Shown: positions 9,002-18,591, counted from the stretch's first letter. The stretch: DNA of 64,000 nucleotides from Colivivens sp964452915 (GCA_964452915.1 CAYVNW010000009.1:5430-69429), one strand, 5' to 3'. Made by a program: numbers and translations. The notes: generated by a model not told the origin, from the letters alone.

Positions 9002-10810
9002 ATGCAAGACATAAGGAATATTGCTATTATTGCACACGTGGACCATGGAAAAACAACTTTAGTTGACAAGATGTTATTGGCAGGTCACCTGTTTCGTGAT
9101 AATCAACAAACGGGTGAACTTATTCTTGACAATAATGAGTTGGAACGCGAACGTGGTATAACAATCCTTTCCAAAAACGTTTCAATACGTTATAAAGGTG
9201 TAAAGATAAATGTGATTGACACACCTGGACATAGTGACTTCGGTGGAGAGGTGGAACGTGTGTTGAACATGGCAGACGGATGTATCTTGTTGGTAGATGC
9301 ATTTGAAGGACCAATGCCTCAAACTCGCTTCGTACTTCAAAAAGCATTGGAAATCGGCCTCAAGCCAATTGTCGTAGTCAACAAGGTCGACAAACCTAAC
9401 TGCCGTCCGGAAGAAGTATATGAGATGGTATTCGATTTGATGTGTAGCCTGAATGCTACAGAGGACCAGCTTGACTTCCCTGTCGTGTATGGATCTGCTA
9501 AACAAGGCTGGATGAGCGAGGATTATCGTAAACCAACAAAGGACATTACATATCTGCTGGACAAGATCATTGAGGTCATTCCTGCACCACAATATCTGGA
9601 AGGAACACCTCAAATGCTGATAACCTCACTTGACTATTCCACTTACACAGGCCGTATTGCTGTCGGACGCGTACATCGCGGAACATTGCGCTCGGGACAG
9701 AATATCACGATTTGCCATCGCGACGGTTCGATGGAGAAAACAAAAATCAAGGAATTGCATACATTTGAAGGAATGGGTCATAAAGCCACAGACAGTGTGT
9801 CGAGTGGTGACATTTGCGCTGTCATTGGTTTGACAAATTTCGAAATAGGAGATACAATCTGTGATTACGACAATCCAGAGCCACTGCCTACTATTTCGAT
9901 TGACGAGCCTACAATGAGTATGCTTTTCACAATCAATAATTCTCCATTCTTTGGCAAGGAAGGTAAATTCTGCACGAGCCGCCATATTGGAGAGCGACTG
10001 CAACGTGAGTTGGAGAGAAATCTTGCGCTGCGCGTACAACAAAAAGAAGGTACGACGGATCAGTGGATTGTAAGCGGACGTGGTGTGCTTCACCTTAGTG
10101 TGCTGATAGAAACAATGCGACGTGAAGGATATGAGTTGCAAGTAGGTCAGCCGCAAGTCATATATAAAGAAATTAATGGAGTGAAGTGTGAACCTATTGA
10201 GGAACTGACTATCAATGTGCCTCAAGAATTCGCAAGTAAGATGATTGATATGATAACACGTCGTAAAGGCGAAATGCTAACTATGGAAGCGCAAGACGAC
10301 AGGGTGAACATTGAATTTGAGATCCCGTCGCGTGGAATCATCGGCTTACGTACGAATATTCTTACAGCCAGCCAGGGCGAAGCAATTATGGCACACCGTT
10401 TTAAAAACTACCAACCTTATAAAGGCGATATGGTGCGCCGTGTCAATGGTAGTATGATCGCAATGGAAGGTGGAGTGGCCTATGCATATGCAATCGACCA
10501 CTTGCAGGATCGCGGTAAGTTCTTTATCTCACCTCAGGATGTGGTTTACGCAGGGCAAGTCGTTGGCGAGCATGTCCATGAGAATGACCTTGTGGTTAAT
10601 GTGACAAAAGCAAAACAACTTACTAATGTGCGTGCTTCAGGAACTGATGAGAAAGCACATATTATTCCGCCTGTTCAGCTTTCATTGGAAGAAGCTCTCG
10701 AATACATTAAAGAGGATGAATACGTAGAAGTTACCCCAAAGAGCATGCGAATTCGGAAGATAGTTCTTGACCATCTTGAAAGAAAACGTATGGGCAAAAA
10801 TGAGGCTTAA
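9002..10810 (+). CDS. typA: Translational GTPase TypA/BipA
   Basis: TypA is a ribosome-associated GTPase of the EF-G/LepA class involved in 50S assembly and stress adaptation. I chose the ATG at 9002 because the protein then begins MQDIRNIAIIAHVDHGKTT, the standard N-terminus, at 602 residues; the frame extends upstream to 8816 but that would run through the promoter. G-motifs are HVDHGKT (residues 12-18), DTPGHSDFGG and NKVDKP. Domains II, III, V and the TypA-specific C-terminal domain are present. It is apparently monocistronic. Confidence 0.97.
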   Translation: MQDIRNIAIIAHVDHGKTTLVDKMLLAGHLFRDNQQTGELILDNNELERERGITILSKNVSIRYKGVKINVIDTPGHSDFGGEVERVLNMADGCILLVDAFEGPMPQTRFVLQKALEIGLKPIVVVNKVDKPNCRPEEVYEMVFDLMCSLNATEDQLDFPVVYGSAKQGWMSEDYRKPTKDITYLLDKIIEVIPAPQYLEGTPQMLITSLDYSTYTGRIAVGRVHRGTLRSGQNITICHRDGSMEKTKIKELHTFEGMGHKATDSVSSGDICAVIGLTNFEIGDTICDYDNPEPLPTISIDEPTMSMLFTINNSPFFGKEGKFCTSRHIGERLQRELERNLALRVQQKEGTTDQWIVSGRGVLHLSVLIETMRREGYELQVGQPQVIYKEINGVKCEPIEELTINVPQEFASKMIDMITRRKGEMLTMEAQDDRVNIEFEIPSRGIIGLRTNILTASQGEAIMAHRFKNYQPYKGDMVRRVNGSMIAMEGGVAYAYAIDHLQDRGKFFISPQDVVYAGQVVGEHVHENDLVVNVTKAKQLTNVRASGTDEKAHIIPPVQLSLEEALEYIKEDEYVEVTPKSMRIRKIVLDHLERKRMGKNEA

Positions 10811-10899
10811 GTCCACGATTTTTGCACACGGGACCTTGCTTGTGTGCCTAAAAAAGTAAATAATTCGACTAATAGGCTTATGGATTATAGATTATTTCT

Positions 10900-10907
10900 T
10901 AACTTTG
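10900..10907 (+). promoter_or_regulatory. Promoter -7 element for acpP-fabF-rnc
   Basis: TAACTTTG matches the Bacteroidota -7 consensus exactly and lies 60 bases before the acpP start. No convincing TTTG is seen 19-21 bases upstream. Confidence 0.6.
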
Positions 10908-10967
10908 CACCCGGAATTGGAAAATTACAAATAAACAGAATTCATTAACATTTTAAACACATTGATT

Positions 10968-11204
10968 ATGTCTGAAATTGAATCAAGAGTAAAAGCTATC
11001 ATTGTTGATAAGCTTGGAGTAGACGAAGCTGAGGTTAAGCCTGAGGCAAGTTTCACAAATGACCTTGGTGCTGACTCTCTCGACACAGTAGAGCTCATCA
11101 TGGAATTCGAAAAGGCTTTCGGCATTAGCATTCCTGACGACCAAGCAGAGAAAATCTCTACAGTTGGTGACGCTATCAAGTATATCGAAGATAACGCAAA
11201 ATAA
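10968..11204 (+). CDS. acpP: Acyl carrier protein
   Basis: ACP carries growing acyl chains on a phosphopantetheine arm in fatty acid synthesis. The 78-residue acidic protein has the attachment motif DLGADSLDTVELIM with the modified serine at S37. The ATG at 10968 is preferred over a TTG two codons upstream because MSEIESRVK is the normal start. It is directly upstream of fabF, the classical arrangement, but separated by a hairpin followed by a T-rich run that may reduce read-through. Confidence 0.98.
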   Translation: MSEIESRVKAIIVDKLGVDEAEVKPEASFTNDLGADSLDTVELIMEFEKAFGISIPDDQAEKISTVGDAIKYIEDNAK

Positions 11205-11221
11205 TTTTATTTAGAATTTAC

Positions 11222-11285
11222 AACCATTTACTGGCTTCCATCCTGCGTTATTGTAGAGTGAAAGGAGTAAATGGTTTTATTTTTT
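11222..11285 (+). terminator. Possible attenuator between acpP and fabF
   Basis: An 11-bp perfect inverted repeat, AACCATTTACT (11222-11232) and AGTAAATGGTT (11266-11276), is followed at once by TTATTTTTT. The loop is 33 bases, longer than usual for a terminator. It would fit partial termination after the highly expressed acpP, with fabF and rnc receiving read-through. No separate promoter for fabF is obvious. Confidence 0.45.
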
Positions 11286-11296
11286 ATAAAAAGGAT

Positions 11297-12562
11297 ATGG
11301 AATTAAAAAGAGTTGTTGTAACAGGCATTGGTGCTGTAACTCCATTAGGTCTGTCGGCAGAAGAGACTTGGGAAAACATGAAGAAAGGTGTTAGTGGATG
11401 TGGTCCGATAACACAGTTCGATGCATCCCAGTTTAAGACTCACTTCGCATGTGAGGTTAAGGGTTTTGACCCTGCTAAATATGGTATTGACAGAAAAGAA
11501 GCTCGCAAAATGGACCGTTACTCTATGTTGGCTCTCGCCGCTTCAAAAGAAGCTATAGAAGATGCCGGGCTTGATCTGGAAAACGAAGATAAAGATAATA
11601 TCGGAGTTATACTTGGCGTTGGTATAGGTGGTATACATTCTTTTGAAGAAGAGGTTGCAAATTATGCTATAAACGGACCGACTCAAGGGCCTAAGTATAA
11701 CCCTTTCTTCATCCCTAAGATGATTTCAAACATGGCGGCAGGTTTGGTTTCCATCAAATATGGTTTCCATGGTCCTAATTATGCAACAGCATCGGCTTGT
11801 GCTTCTTCAACACATGCTTTGGCTGATGCATTTAACCTTATCCGTCTTGGTAAGGCAAATATGATATTGTCGGGTGGTGCAGAGGCTGCAATCACAGCTT
11901 CAGGAATCGGTGGCTTTAATGCTTTGCATGCACTTTCTACCCGTAATGATGATCCGCAAGGAGCAAGTCGTCCATTTAGTGCAAGCCGTGACGGATTTGT
12001 CGCAGGTGAAGGCTCTGCTATTCTTATTCTTGAGGAACTTGAGCATGCGAAAGCACGTGGCGCAAAGATTTACGCTGAAATGGCAGGTGCAGGAATGTCG
12101 GCTGATGCATATCACATAACAGCTTCTCATCCTGAAGGCTATGGAGCTATCCTGGTTATGAAGCGTGCATTGGAAGACGCTGAATTCACTCCTGAAAATA
12201 TAGATTACATAAATGTTCACGGAACATCTACGCATGTTGGTGATATTTCAGAGGTTAAGGCTATAAAAGAGGTGTTTGGCGATGCTGCCTACAAACTCAA
12301 TATCAGTTCTACCAAATCTATGACCGGACACCTTCTTGGTGCCGCTGGCGGAATTGAAGCAATGGCTACTGTATTGGCAGTAAAGAATGACATAGTTCCA
12401 CCTACAATAAATCACGATCCAGAAGACAAGGACCCAGAGATTGATTATAATCTTAACTTTACGTTCAATAAAGCTCAGGAACGTACGGTTAATGCCGGTC
12501 TTAGCAATACATTCGGATTCGGTGGACATAACGCATGTGCAATTTTCAAAAAGTATAAGTAA
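11297..12562 (+). CDS. fabF: Beta-ketoacyl-ACP synthase II
   Basis: FabF condenses malonyl-ACP with acyl-ACP to elongate fatty acids. The ATG at 11297, preceded by AAGGA, gives 421 residues starting MELKRVVVTGIGAVTPLG. The condensing-enzyme triad is visible as C168 (ATASACASSTH), H308 (NVHGTSTHVGD) and H345 (SMTGHLLGAAG). The frame opens 13 codons earlier, at 11258, but those codons overlap the hairpin. The stop codon is followed directly, in the same frame, by the TTG start of rnc. Confidence 0.97.
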   Translation: MELKRVVVTGIGAVTPLGLSAEETWENMKKGVSGCGPITQFDASQFKTHFACEVKGFDPAKYGIDRKEARKMDRYSMLALAASKEAIEDAGLDLENEDKDNIGVILGVGIGGIHSFEEEVANYAINGPTQGPKYNPFFIPKMISNMAAGLVSIKYGFHGPNYATASACASSTHALADAFNLIRLGKANMILSGGAEAAITASGIGGFNALHALSTRNDDPQGASRPFSASRDGFVAGEGSAILILEELEHAKARGAKIYAEMAGAGMSADAYHITASHPEGYGAILVMKRALEDAEFTPENIDYINVHGTSTHVGDISEVKAIKEVFGDAAYKLNISSTKSMTGHLLGAAGGIEAMATVLAVKNDIVPPTINHDPEDKDPEIDYNLNFTFNKAQERTVNAGLSNTFGFGGHNACAIFKKYK

Positions 12563-13366
12563 TTGGACAACGTTGTCAGTAAACTAATTCTCAAATTAAG
12601 GCTCTTACCCCGTAAGGATAAAGGGCCTTATTTGCAATTGTACAATATCATGGGATTCTATCCGCATGATTTGACTCTTTATAAAGAAGCGTTGATACAT
12701 AGGTCATACACTTCTGTCAATCGTGAATTACGACATATAAATAATGAAAGACTGGAATTCTTAGGCGATGCTGTCCTTGGAGCAGTAGTGGCTGATATCG
12801 TTTACGAACGGTACAAAAATAAGCAGGAAGGCTTTTTGACTACTTTACGCAGCAAGGTGGTGAAGCGTGAAACCCTTAATGATCTTGCGGTAAACATAGG
12901 ATTAGACAAACTGGTGTTTCATTCCGACCATATGGTGTATTCACATAATAATTATATGAATGGTAATGCTTTTGAAGCCTTTATAGGTGCGATTTACCTT
13001 GATAGGGGGTATAAATATTGTATGATGTTTATGAAAGAACGCATATTAAATAATTATATCAACTTAGAGAAATTATCAAAGAGGGAGGAAAACTTCAAAA
13101 GCAAGATTATAGAATGGGCTCAACGGTATCAGTGTCAATTCGAGTTTACCGTCACTGATGAGCGCATGGACAATAATAATACTCCTAAATTCTTTGCAGA
13201 AGTGAAGATAGAAGGAATTGTCTGTGGCAAGGGAACAGGTTTCACAAAAAAGGAAAGTCATCAGCGTGCTGCTCAGAGTGCATACAAAAAGGTGCGCAGT
13301 AATGTGAACTTCGTAAACAAAATAATGGCATGCAGGAATGAAAGACTGAAAGGCGTTGAGAATTAA
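12563..13366 (+). CDS. rnc: Ribonuclease III
   Basis: RNase III cleaves double-stranded RNA in rRNA processing and mRNA decay. The 267-residue protein has the catalytic signature NERLEFLGDAVLG at residues 61-73, a second acidic segment in NAFEAFIGAIYLDRGY, and a C-terminal double-stranded RNA-binding domain (GKGTGFTKKESHQRAAQSA). The start is a TTG immediately after the fabF stop and in its frame; the N-terminus MDNVVSKLILKLRLLPRKDK resembles that of Bacteroides RNase III, which supports it. No clear ribosome-binding site is present, so translation may depend on termination of fabF. Confidence 0.93.
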   Translation: MDNVVSKLILKLRLLPRKDKGPYLQLYNIMGFYPHDLTLYKEALIHRSYTSVNRELRHINNERLEFLGDAVLGAVVADIVYERYKNKQEGFLTTLRSKVVKRETLNDLAVNIGLDKLVFHSDHMVYSHNNYMNGNAFEAFIGAIYLDRGYKYCMMFMKERILNNYINLEKLSKREENFKSKIIEWAQRYQCQFEFTVTDERMDNNNTPKFFAEVKIEGIVCGKGTGFTKKESHQRAAQSAYKKVRSNVNFVNKIMACRNERLKGVEN

Positions 13367-13386
13367 TCTTTAAAGATTTATACAAA

Positions 13387-13440
13387 CCAAAGAGAGACAG
13401 CAAGTGTGTGAACGTGCTGTCTCTCTTTGGTATATTTATT
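13387..13440 (+). terminator. Rho-independent terminator after rnc
   Basis: A 16-bp perfect stem, CCAAAGAGAGACAGCA (13387-13402) and TGCTGTCTCTCTTTGG (13415-13430), has a 12-base loop and is followed by a T-rich tail (TATATTTATT). It closes the acpP-fabF-rnc unit 20 bases after the rnc stop. Confidence 0.85.
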
Positions 13441-13500
13441 CCTTTTGACATTTCCTGTTAATAATTATATATGAAGCACAATGGATTGTGAATTATTTTG

Positions 13501-13508
13501 TAACTTTG
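13501..13508 (+). promoter_or_regulatory. Promoter -7 element for the GH3-family gene
   Basis: TAACTTTG, an exact TAnnTTTG match, lies 19 bases before the ATG at 13528. The leader would therefore be very short. The -33 region is not clear. Confidence 0.55.
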
Positions 13509-13527
13509 CAAGATAATTGCAATTATT

Positions 13528-15048
13528 ATGAATATAACGCCATTATTAAATAAATTGTATTTTGCACCAAGACAAAAGGCGATAGCGCGTTATGAGGGTC
13601 GTGCAAAAGAAATCCAAGACAAGGTGTTGGGTTATCTTGTCAATGCCTCATCAAAGACTGAATGGGGAAGAACCCATGGATATTCTGGCATTCACTCTTA
13701 TGAGGATTTCGCCCATAGTGTCCCTTTGAATACGTATGAGGAATTGAAAGACTATATTCAGCGGATGCGTCAGGGTGAAAAAAATGTTCTGTGGAGAGGA
13801 CGGGTGAATTGGTTTGCCAAGTCTTCGGGAACTACAAACGACAAAAGCAAATTCATTCCAGTTAGCAAGGAAGGTCTGAGGAATATTCATTTCCTTGGTG
13901 GAAGGGATTGTGTCGCATGTTATCTGAAGATTAATCCTGAAAGTCGTATATTCGAAGGTAAAAGTTTGATTCTTGGTGGCAGTCATGCTCCGAATTTGAA
14001 TACGCCCAATAGCTTGGTAGGCGATTTAAGTGCAATACTGATAGAAAATGTGCCTTCATTGGTTAATTTAGTCCGTATACCGCCAAAGGATGTTGCACTG
14101 TTAAGTGATTTTGAGGAAAAACGGGAGAAGATAGCAGAGATGGCGAAAGATCAGAATGTTACGAATATCAGTGGTGTGCCATCGTGGATGCTGTCAGTAT
14201 TAGACCGTATGTTAGAGATCACAGGGAAGACAAGGGTAGATGATGTATGGCCTAATTTGGAGGTGTTTTTTCATGGGGGTGTTGCTTTCACACCCTATCG
14301 TGAACAGTATAAGAACATAATCTCTTTACCTAATATGCATTATATGGAGACATATAACGCAAGTGAAGGATTCTTTGGAATTCAGACTGACCTAAACGAC
14401 CATTCAATGCAGTTGATGATAGACTATGGTGTGTTCTATGAATTTATACCGATGAGTGAGTTTGGAAGCCAAAATCCAACAGTCGTGCCTTTGTGGAACG
14501 TGAAAAAGGATATTAACTATGCAATGGTCATTAGTACATCGTGTGGATTGTGGCGGTACATAATTGGTGATACAGTGAAGTTTACAAGCATAGACCCGTA
14601 CAAATTCATCATAACAGGCAGGACCAAGCATTTCATTAATGCATTTGGGGAGGAGCTTATCGTGGATAATGCGGAAAGAGGACTTGGGCAGGCTTGTATA
14701 GCTACCGGAGCGCAGGTTAAAGAATATACTGCAGCACCAATATTCATGGATGCTAATGCGAAATGCCGTCATCAGTGGATAATTGAATTTGCCAAACATC
14801 CGGCATCGGTCGAAGACTTTGCTGCAATCCTTGACAGGTCTTTGCAAGCCATAAATTCTGATTATGAGGCAAAGCGTTATAAGGACATCACACTTCAGCG
14901 TTTGGAGATTGTCGATGCAAGACCCGGACTTTTTGACGAATGGTTGAAGAAGAAGGGTAAACTCGGTGGACAACATAAAATACCCCGCTTAAGCAATAAT
15001 CGTGAATATATTGATGAACTGATCGCATTGAATAATAATGAACAATAG
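13528..15048 (+). CDS. GH3-family acyl-adenylating enzyme
   Basis: GH3 proteins belong to the adenylate-forming superfamily. Plant members conjugate amino acids to jasmonate or auxin; the substrate of the Bacteroidota members is not known to me. At 506 residues it is close to the usual length. Three nucleotide-binding motifs are visible: SSGTTNDKSKFIP (about residue 109), YNASEGFFGIQ (about 276) and YIIGDTVKF (about 345). It has no signal peptide. It starts a probable operon: the next gene, a lipoprotein, begins 11 bases before its stop, followed by the DUF3108-type gene and rnhB. Confidence 0.88.
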   Translation: MNITPLLNKLYFAPRQKAIARYEGRAKEIQDKVLGYLVNASSKTEWGRTHGYSGIHSYEDFAHSVPLNTYEELKDYIQRMRQGEKNVLWRGRVNWFAKSSGTTNDKSKFIPVSKEGLRNIHFLGGRDCVACYLKINPESRIFEGKSLILGGSHAPNLNTPNSLVGDLSAILIENVPSLVNLVRIPPKDVALLSDFEEKREKIAEMAKDQNVTNISGVPSWMLSVLDRMLEITGKTRVDDVWPNLEVFFHGGVAFTPYREQYKNIISLPNMHYMETYNASEGFFGIQTDLNDHSMQLMIDYGVFYEFIPMSEFGSQNPTVVPLWNVKKDINYAMVISTSCGLWRYIIGDTVKFTSIDPYKFIITGRTKHFINAFGEELIVDNAERGLGQACIATGAQVKEYTAAPIFMDANAKCRHQWIIEFAKHPASVEDFAAILDRSLQAINSDYEAKRYKDITLQRLEIVDARPGLFDEWLKKKGKLGGQHKIPRLSNNREYIDELIALNNNEQ

Positions 15049-17092
15049 GTCTGCAGTATATATAATATTGTTTATCATTACCACGTTCATTGTGGGCGCC
15101 TGTGCAAATATCGGAGCTCCGGATGGCGGTCCCTACGATGAGACTCCTCCAAAGATCGTTCGGACAATCCCAGAGTATGGAGCGGTGAAGTCGAAAGCTA
15201 AACGGATCATTTTGGAATTTGACGAGAATGTAAAAATACAGAATGCATCAGAGAAAGTTATAGTATCCCCTCCCCAGTTGGAACAACCCGAAATCAATGC
15301 ATCGGGCAAGCGTATAACAATTGAGCTTGAAGATACGATAAAGCCCAATCTGACATATACCATAGATTTTGCTGATGCAATAGAGGATAACAACGAAGGT
15401 AATCCTATGGGGGATTACGCCTTTACTTTCTCTACAGGCGACTCAATTGATACGATGGCAGTATCGGGATACGTCCTTGATGCAAGCAATCTCGAACCTA
15501 TAAAAGGTATATTTGTCGGACTATATGAAGTGGCTGATTCTTCGGAAGGGGAGTTCCCCGATTCTATTTTCAAGACAAAACCATTCGACAGAATATCGCG
15601 GACGGACAGTCGGGGGCATTTTATAGTCAAGGGACTTAACAAGGGATTATACCGTATATATGCCCTAAAAGATCAAGACCAGAGTTATTCTTTCACCCAG
15701 AAAAGTGAAATGTTGGCATTTACCGACAGAGTCATCAAATCAACTTGCCGGCCTGATATCCGCTATGATACAATTTGGCATGACAGTATATACTATGATT
15801 CAATTGTCCCTAAAGGTTATACACATTTTTTTCCTGATGATATATTGTTGATGGCGTTTACGGAAAAAGTTACCGACCGTTATTTCTTGAAAATGGAACG
15901 GCCGAACCTGCGTGAGTTCTCAATGTTTTTTACAAGTTCCTCAGATCAATTACCAATTATAAAGGGACTGAATTTCAACTCTGACAGTTGTTTTTTCATA
16001 GAGAATAACCCAACTAACGATACTATCAAGTATTGGATTCTTGATTCTTTGGTATACAACCTTGATACTTTGATTTTTGACTTGTCATATATGGCGACAG
16101 ATACTTTAGGTCAACTTGTCATGACCACTGACTCTGCAGTAGAATTGGTTTCGAAAATATCCAAGGAAAAAGTTGAAAAGCGTCGGCAAGAAGCATATGA
16201 AGAGTGGGTCAAAGAATATAAGAAGGAAGTGAAGAACAGCAGGAAACGTGAAGAAGTGACTGCTGAAAATACAGGTGATTCCGATGACGAAGCGGGGAAT
16301 GGCAAGAAAAGAAAGAAAAGAAAGTCGAAAGACAACGATGAGGATTTGGTCATTCCACCTATGCCGGAGGAGTTCTTGGAACTGAAAACATCAAGTTCGA
16401 GTATCGCTCCGAATCAAAACATAGATTTTGCAAGTGAAGAACCGCTATCTATTGTCGATACATTGAACTTTCATTTCAATGAGATTATTGACTCAGTGAA
16501 GGAAGCACGCGAATTTAAATTGCGCAAAGTAGATGGACAGCACAATACATACCGTTTTTATGCTGAGTGGTTGCCGGGCCACACCTATGAGATTGTACTG
16601 GACACCGGTGCGTTCGTAAGTGTGTACGGCAAACGGTCGGAAGGATTTACCAAGATGGTTCGAGTAAGAGATACCGATTCCTTTGGCGCGATGTTTGTGC
16701 ACTTGATAGGTGTGGACTCTTGTGCTGTGGTTGAATTACTGAATGCTTCCGACAAGGCTGTTAAGCAGGCAAAAGTAAACAGCCGGATGACAGCTGATTT
16801 CTATTATGTAGATCCAGGCACTTATTATCTGAGGATGTTTTGCGATCGTAATGGAAATGGAGTTTGGGATGAGGGATGTTATGATGAGCACAGACAAGCA
16901 GAAGAAGTGTATTACTACCCGGGTGCATTCAATGTACGTGCAGGTTGGGACATTAGTCAAGATTGGAGGCCAAAGGCCGTACCGGTACAAAAGCAGAAAC
17001 CTGAAAAGATAACCAAGCAGAAGCCTGACAAGGAGAAGAACTTGACAAAGAAGAATGCAGAGCGGCTAAAACAAAAGAAAAATCAGAAATGA
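15038..17092 (+). CDS. Ig-like domain lipoprotein
   Basis: A 684-residue exported protein. The N-terminal hydrophobic segment ends in VGAC (Cys about residue 22), a lipoprotein signal. Residues ~38-130 match the bacterial Ig-like (Big_5/SbsA) type that begins PPKIVRTIPEYGAV and includes LEFDENVKI. A carboxypeptidase-like segment follows (YVLDASNLEPIKGIFVGLYE to GLNKGLYRIYAL). The middle (~370-425) is a charged Lys/Glu coiled region, and the C-terminus is a Lys-rich tail. It overlaps the GH3 gene by 11 bases and the next gene by 4, so they are translationally coupled. Its role is unknown; it is probably cell-envelope anchored. Confidence 0.82.
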   Translation: MNNRSAVYIILFIITTFIVGACANIGAPDGGPYDETPPKIVRTIPEYGAVKSKAKRIILEFDENVKIQNASEKVIVSPPQLEQPEINASGKRITIELEDTIKPNLTYTIDFADAIEDNNEGNPMGDYAFTFSTGDSIDTMAVSGYVLDASNLEPIKGIFVGLYEVADSSEGEFPDSIFKTKPFDRISRTDSRGHFIVKGLNKGLYRIYALKDQDQSYSFTQKSEMLAFTDRVIKSTCRPDIRYDTIWHDSIYYDSIVPKGYTHFFPDDILLMAFTEKVTDRYFLKMERPNLREFSMFFTSSSDQLPIIKGLNFNSDSCFFIENNPTNDTIKYWILDSLVYNLDTLIFDLSYMATDTLGQLVMTTDSAVELVSKISKEKVEKRRQEAYEEWVKEYKKEVKNSRKREEVTAENTGDSDDEAGNGKKRKKRKSKDNDEDLVIPPMPEEFLELKTSSSSIAPNQNIDFASEEPLSIVDTLNFHFNEIIDSVKEAREFKLRKVDGQHNTYRFYAEWLPGHTYEIVLDTGAFVSVYGKRSEGFTKMVRVRDTDSFGAMFVHLIGVDSCAVVELLNASDKAVKQAKVNSRMTADFYYVDPGTYYLRMFCDRNGNGVWDEGCYDEHRQAEEVYYYPGAFNVRAGWDISQDWRPKAVPVQKQKPEKITKQKPDKEKNLTKKNAERLKQKKNQK

Positions 17093-17919
17093 CCATACAT
17101 ACTTCAAAAATAAAGATATGCATAATGTTTTCATTGCTTCTGCTAATGAATTCTATAGTTGTCTTTTCTCAATGTAAATATCCAAATACTGCTTTCAATC
17201 CAGGAGAGTCATTGTTCTATGACCTGTATTTCAACTGGAAGTTTATCTGGATAAAAGTCGGTTCAACTCATTTCAGTGTGAAGTCATCGACGTATAAAGA
17301 CAAAGATGCCCTTGAAACAAATATACTGTTCAAAAGTAACAAGAAATGTGAGTCCATATTCCCTATGAGAGATACGTTAATAAGCTACAGTACTCCGGAT
17401 CTGGAGCCATTGTACTTCCGTAAGGGCGCATTTGAAGGGAAACGGTACACGGTAGATGAAGTTTGGTTTGAATATCCGAACGGCACTACGTTGATGAAAC
17501 AAAAATACCGCGCGCCGGATGGACAATGGACAGAAAAGCAGTCTACAAGTAATGATTGCGTTAATGATATGCTCAATATACTGCTGATCGCACGCTCACG
17601 AGATTATTCAAAATGTGTAAAGGGACAACGTATGAACTTTAAAATGGTTACCGGTAAACGTCTCAGTAATCAGATCCTTGTGTACAAGGGAAAAACAAAA
17701 TTCAAGGCAAATGACGGTCATACCTATCGTTGCCACATATTATCGTTACTTGATGATAAATCCAAAAAGAAAGAGAAGGAATTACTCCGTTTTTATATAA
17801 CAGATGACAAGAATAATTTGCCTGTACGCATCGATTTCTACTTGAAATTTGGTACGGCAAAGGCCTTCTATAACCGTGGCATAGGCATACGCAATGCTGC
17901 AACATCAGTGATAAAATGA
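17089..17919 (+). CDS. DUF3108-type exported protein
   Basis: A 276-residue protein with an N-terminal signal segment (residues ~8-27, hydrophobic, ending VVFSQ). The mature part starts with NPGESLFYDLYFNWKFIW and continues with the beta-rich pattern of the DUF3108 family, whose members are periplasmic or outer-membrane associated and functionally uncharacterised. It overlaps the preceding lipoprotein gene by 4 bases (ATGA) and is followed 3 bases later by rnhB. The family assignment is from recognition of the motif, not a search. Confidence 0.8.
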   Translation: MTIHTSKIKICIMFSLLLLMNSIVVFSQCKYPNTAFNPGESLFYDLYFNWKFIWIKVGSTHFSVKSSTYKDKDALETNILFKSNKKCESIFPMRDTLISYSTPDLEPLYFRKGAFEGKRYTVDEVWFEYPNGTTLMKQKYRAPDGQWTEKQSTSNDCVNDMLNILLIARSRDYSKCVKGQRMNFKMVTGKRLSNQILVYKGKTKFKANDGHTYRCHILSLLDDKSKKKEKELLRFYITDDKNNLPVRIDFYLKFGTAKAFYNRGIGIRNAATSVIK

Positions 17920-17922
17920 ATT

Positions 17923-18528
17923 ATGTTGTTACCGTATTATAATGAAGGACTTGTTGAGGCTGGTTGTGATGAGGCCGGCAGAGGTTGCCTTGCAGGAAGT
18001 GTTTATGCCGCAGCAGTTATTTTCCCACCGGATTATTGTAACAATAAGTTGAATGACTCGAAGCAACTGACTGCCAAACAGCGTTATTCATTACGTGAAG
18101 AAATTGAACGTGACGCAACCGCATGGGCAATTGGCATAGTGAGTGCACAGGAGATTGATCAAATGAATATACTCAAAGCAAGTATTACAGCTATGCATCG
18201 GGCAATTGATAAACTTGCAGTTCGTCCTGAAGCACTTATTATAGACGGCAACCGCTTCTATCCTTATCGTAATGTTCCTTATACAACTATTGTGAAAGGC
18301 GACGGCAAATATCTTTCAATCGCAGCAGCATCAATTCTTGCTAAGACGTATCGGGATGACTATATGCGTCGGTTGCATGAAGAATATCCTTATTATGGAT
18401 GGGATCACAATGCGGGATACCCGACAAAGGAACACAGAGATGGAATAGCTAAGCATGGAGTGTCTCCTTATCACCGGCTTTCGTTCAATTTGCTGGGCGA
18501 TGGACAGCTGTCGTTTGACTTCCAATAG
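17923..18528 (+). CDS. rnhB: Ribonuclease HII
   Basis: RNase HII removes ribonucleotides from DNA and RNA primers in RNA-DNA hybrids. The 201-residue protein has the catalytic signature CDEAGRGCLAGSV (D16, E17), the segment IIDGNRFYP with a further acidic residue, and KGDGKYLSIAAASILAKTYRD, all typical of the family. It is the last gene of the GH3-lipoprotein-DUF3108-rnhB group. Confidence 0.97.
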   Translation: MLLPYYNEGLVEAGCDEAGRGCLAGSVYAAAVIFPPDYCNNKLNDSKQLTAKQRYSLREEIERDATAWAIGIVSAQEIDQMNILKASITAMHRAIDKLAVRPEALIIDGNRFYPYRNVPYTTIVKGDGKYLSIAAASILAKTYRDDYMRRLHEEYPYYGWDHNAGYPTKEHRDGIAKHGVSPYHRLSFNLLGDGQLSFDFQ

Positions 18529-18560
18529 GATTTTCCCCTCAATTAATAGGAACTTTATCC

Positions 18561-18591
18561 TTGGCATGCATCGAAAACTGTATTATCTTTG
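18561..18591 (+). promoter_or_regulatory. Promoter of the Asn-rich exported protein gene
   Basis: TTGG at 18561-18564 and TATCTTTG at 18584-18591 are separated by 19 bases, fitting the Bacteroidota -33/-7 pattern. The start codon is 42 bases downstream, preceded by AAAGGAG, an unusually good ribosome-binding site for this window. Confidence 0.65.

Noticed and set aside
10815..10850. Terminator after typA (GCACAC with GTGTGC)
   Set aside because: A 6-bp stem with a 12-base loop and an A-rich rather than T-rich tail is too weak to call.
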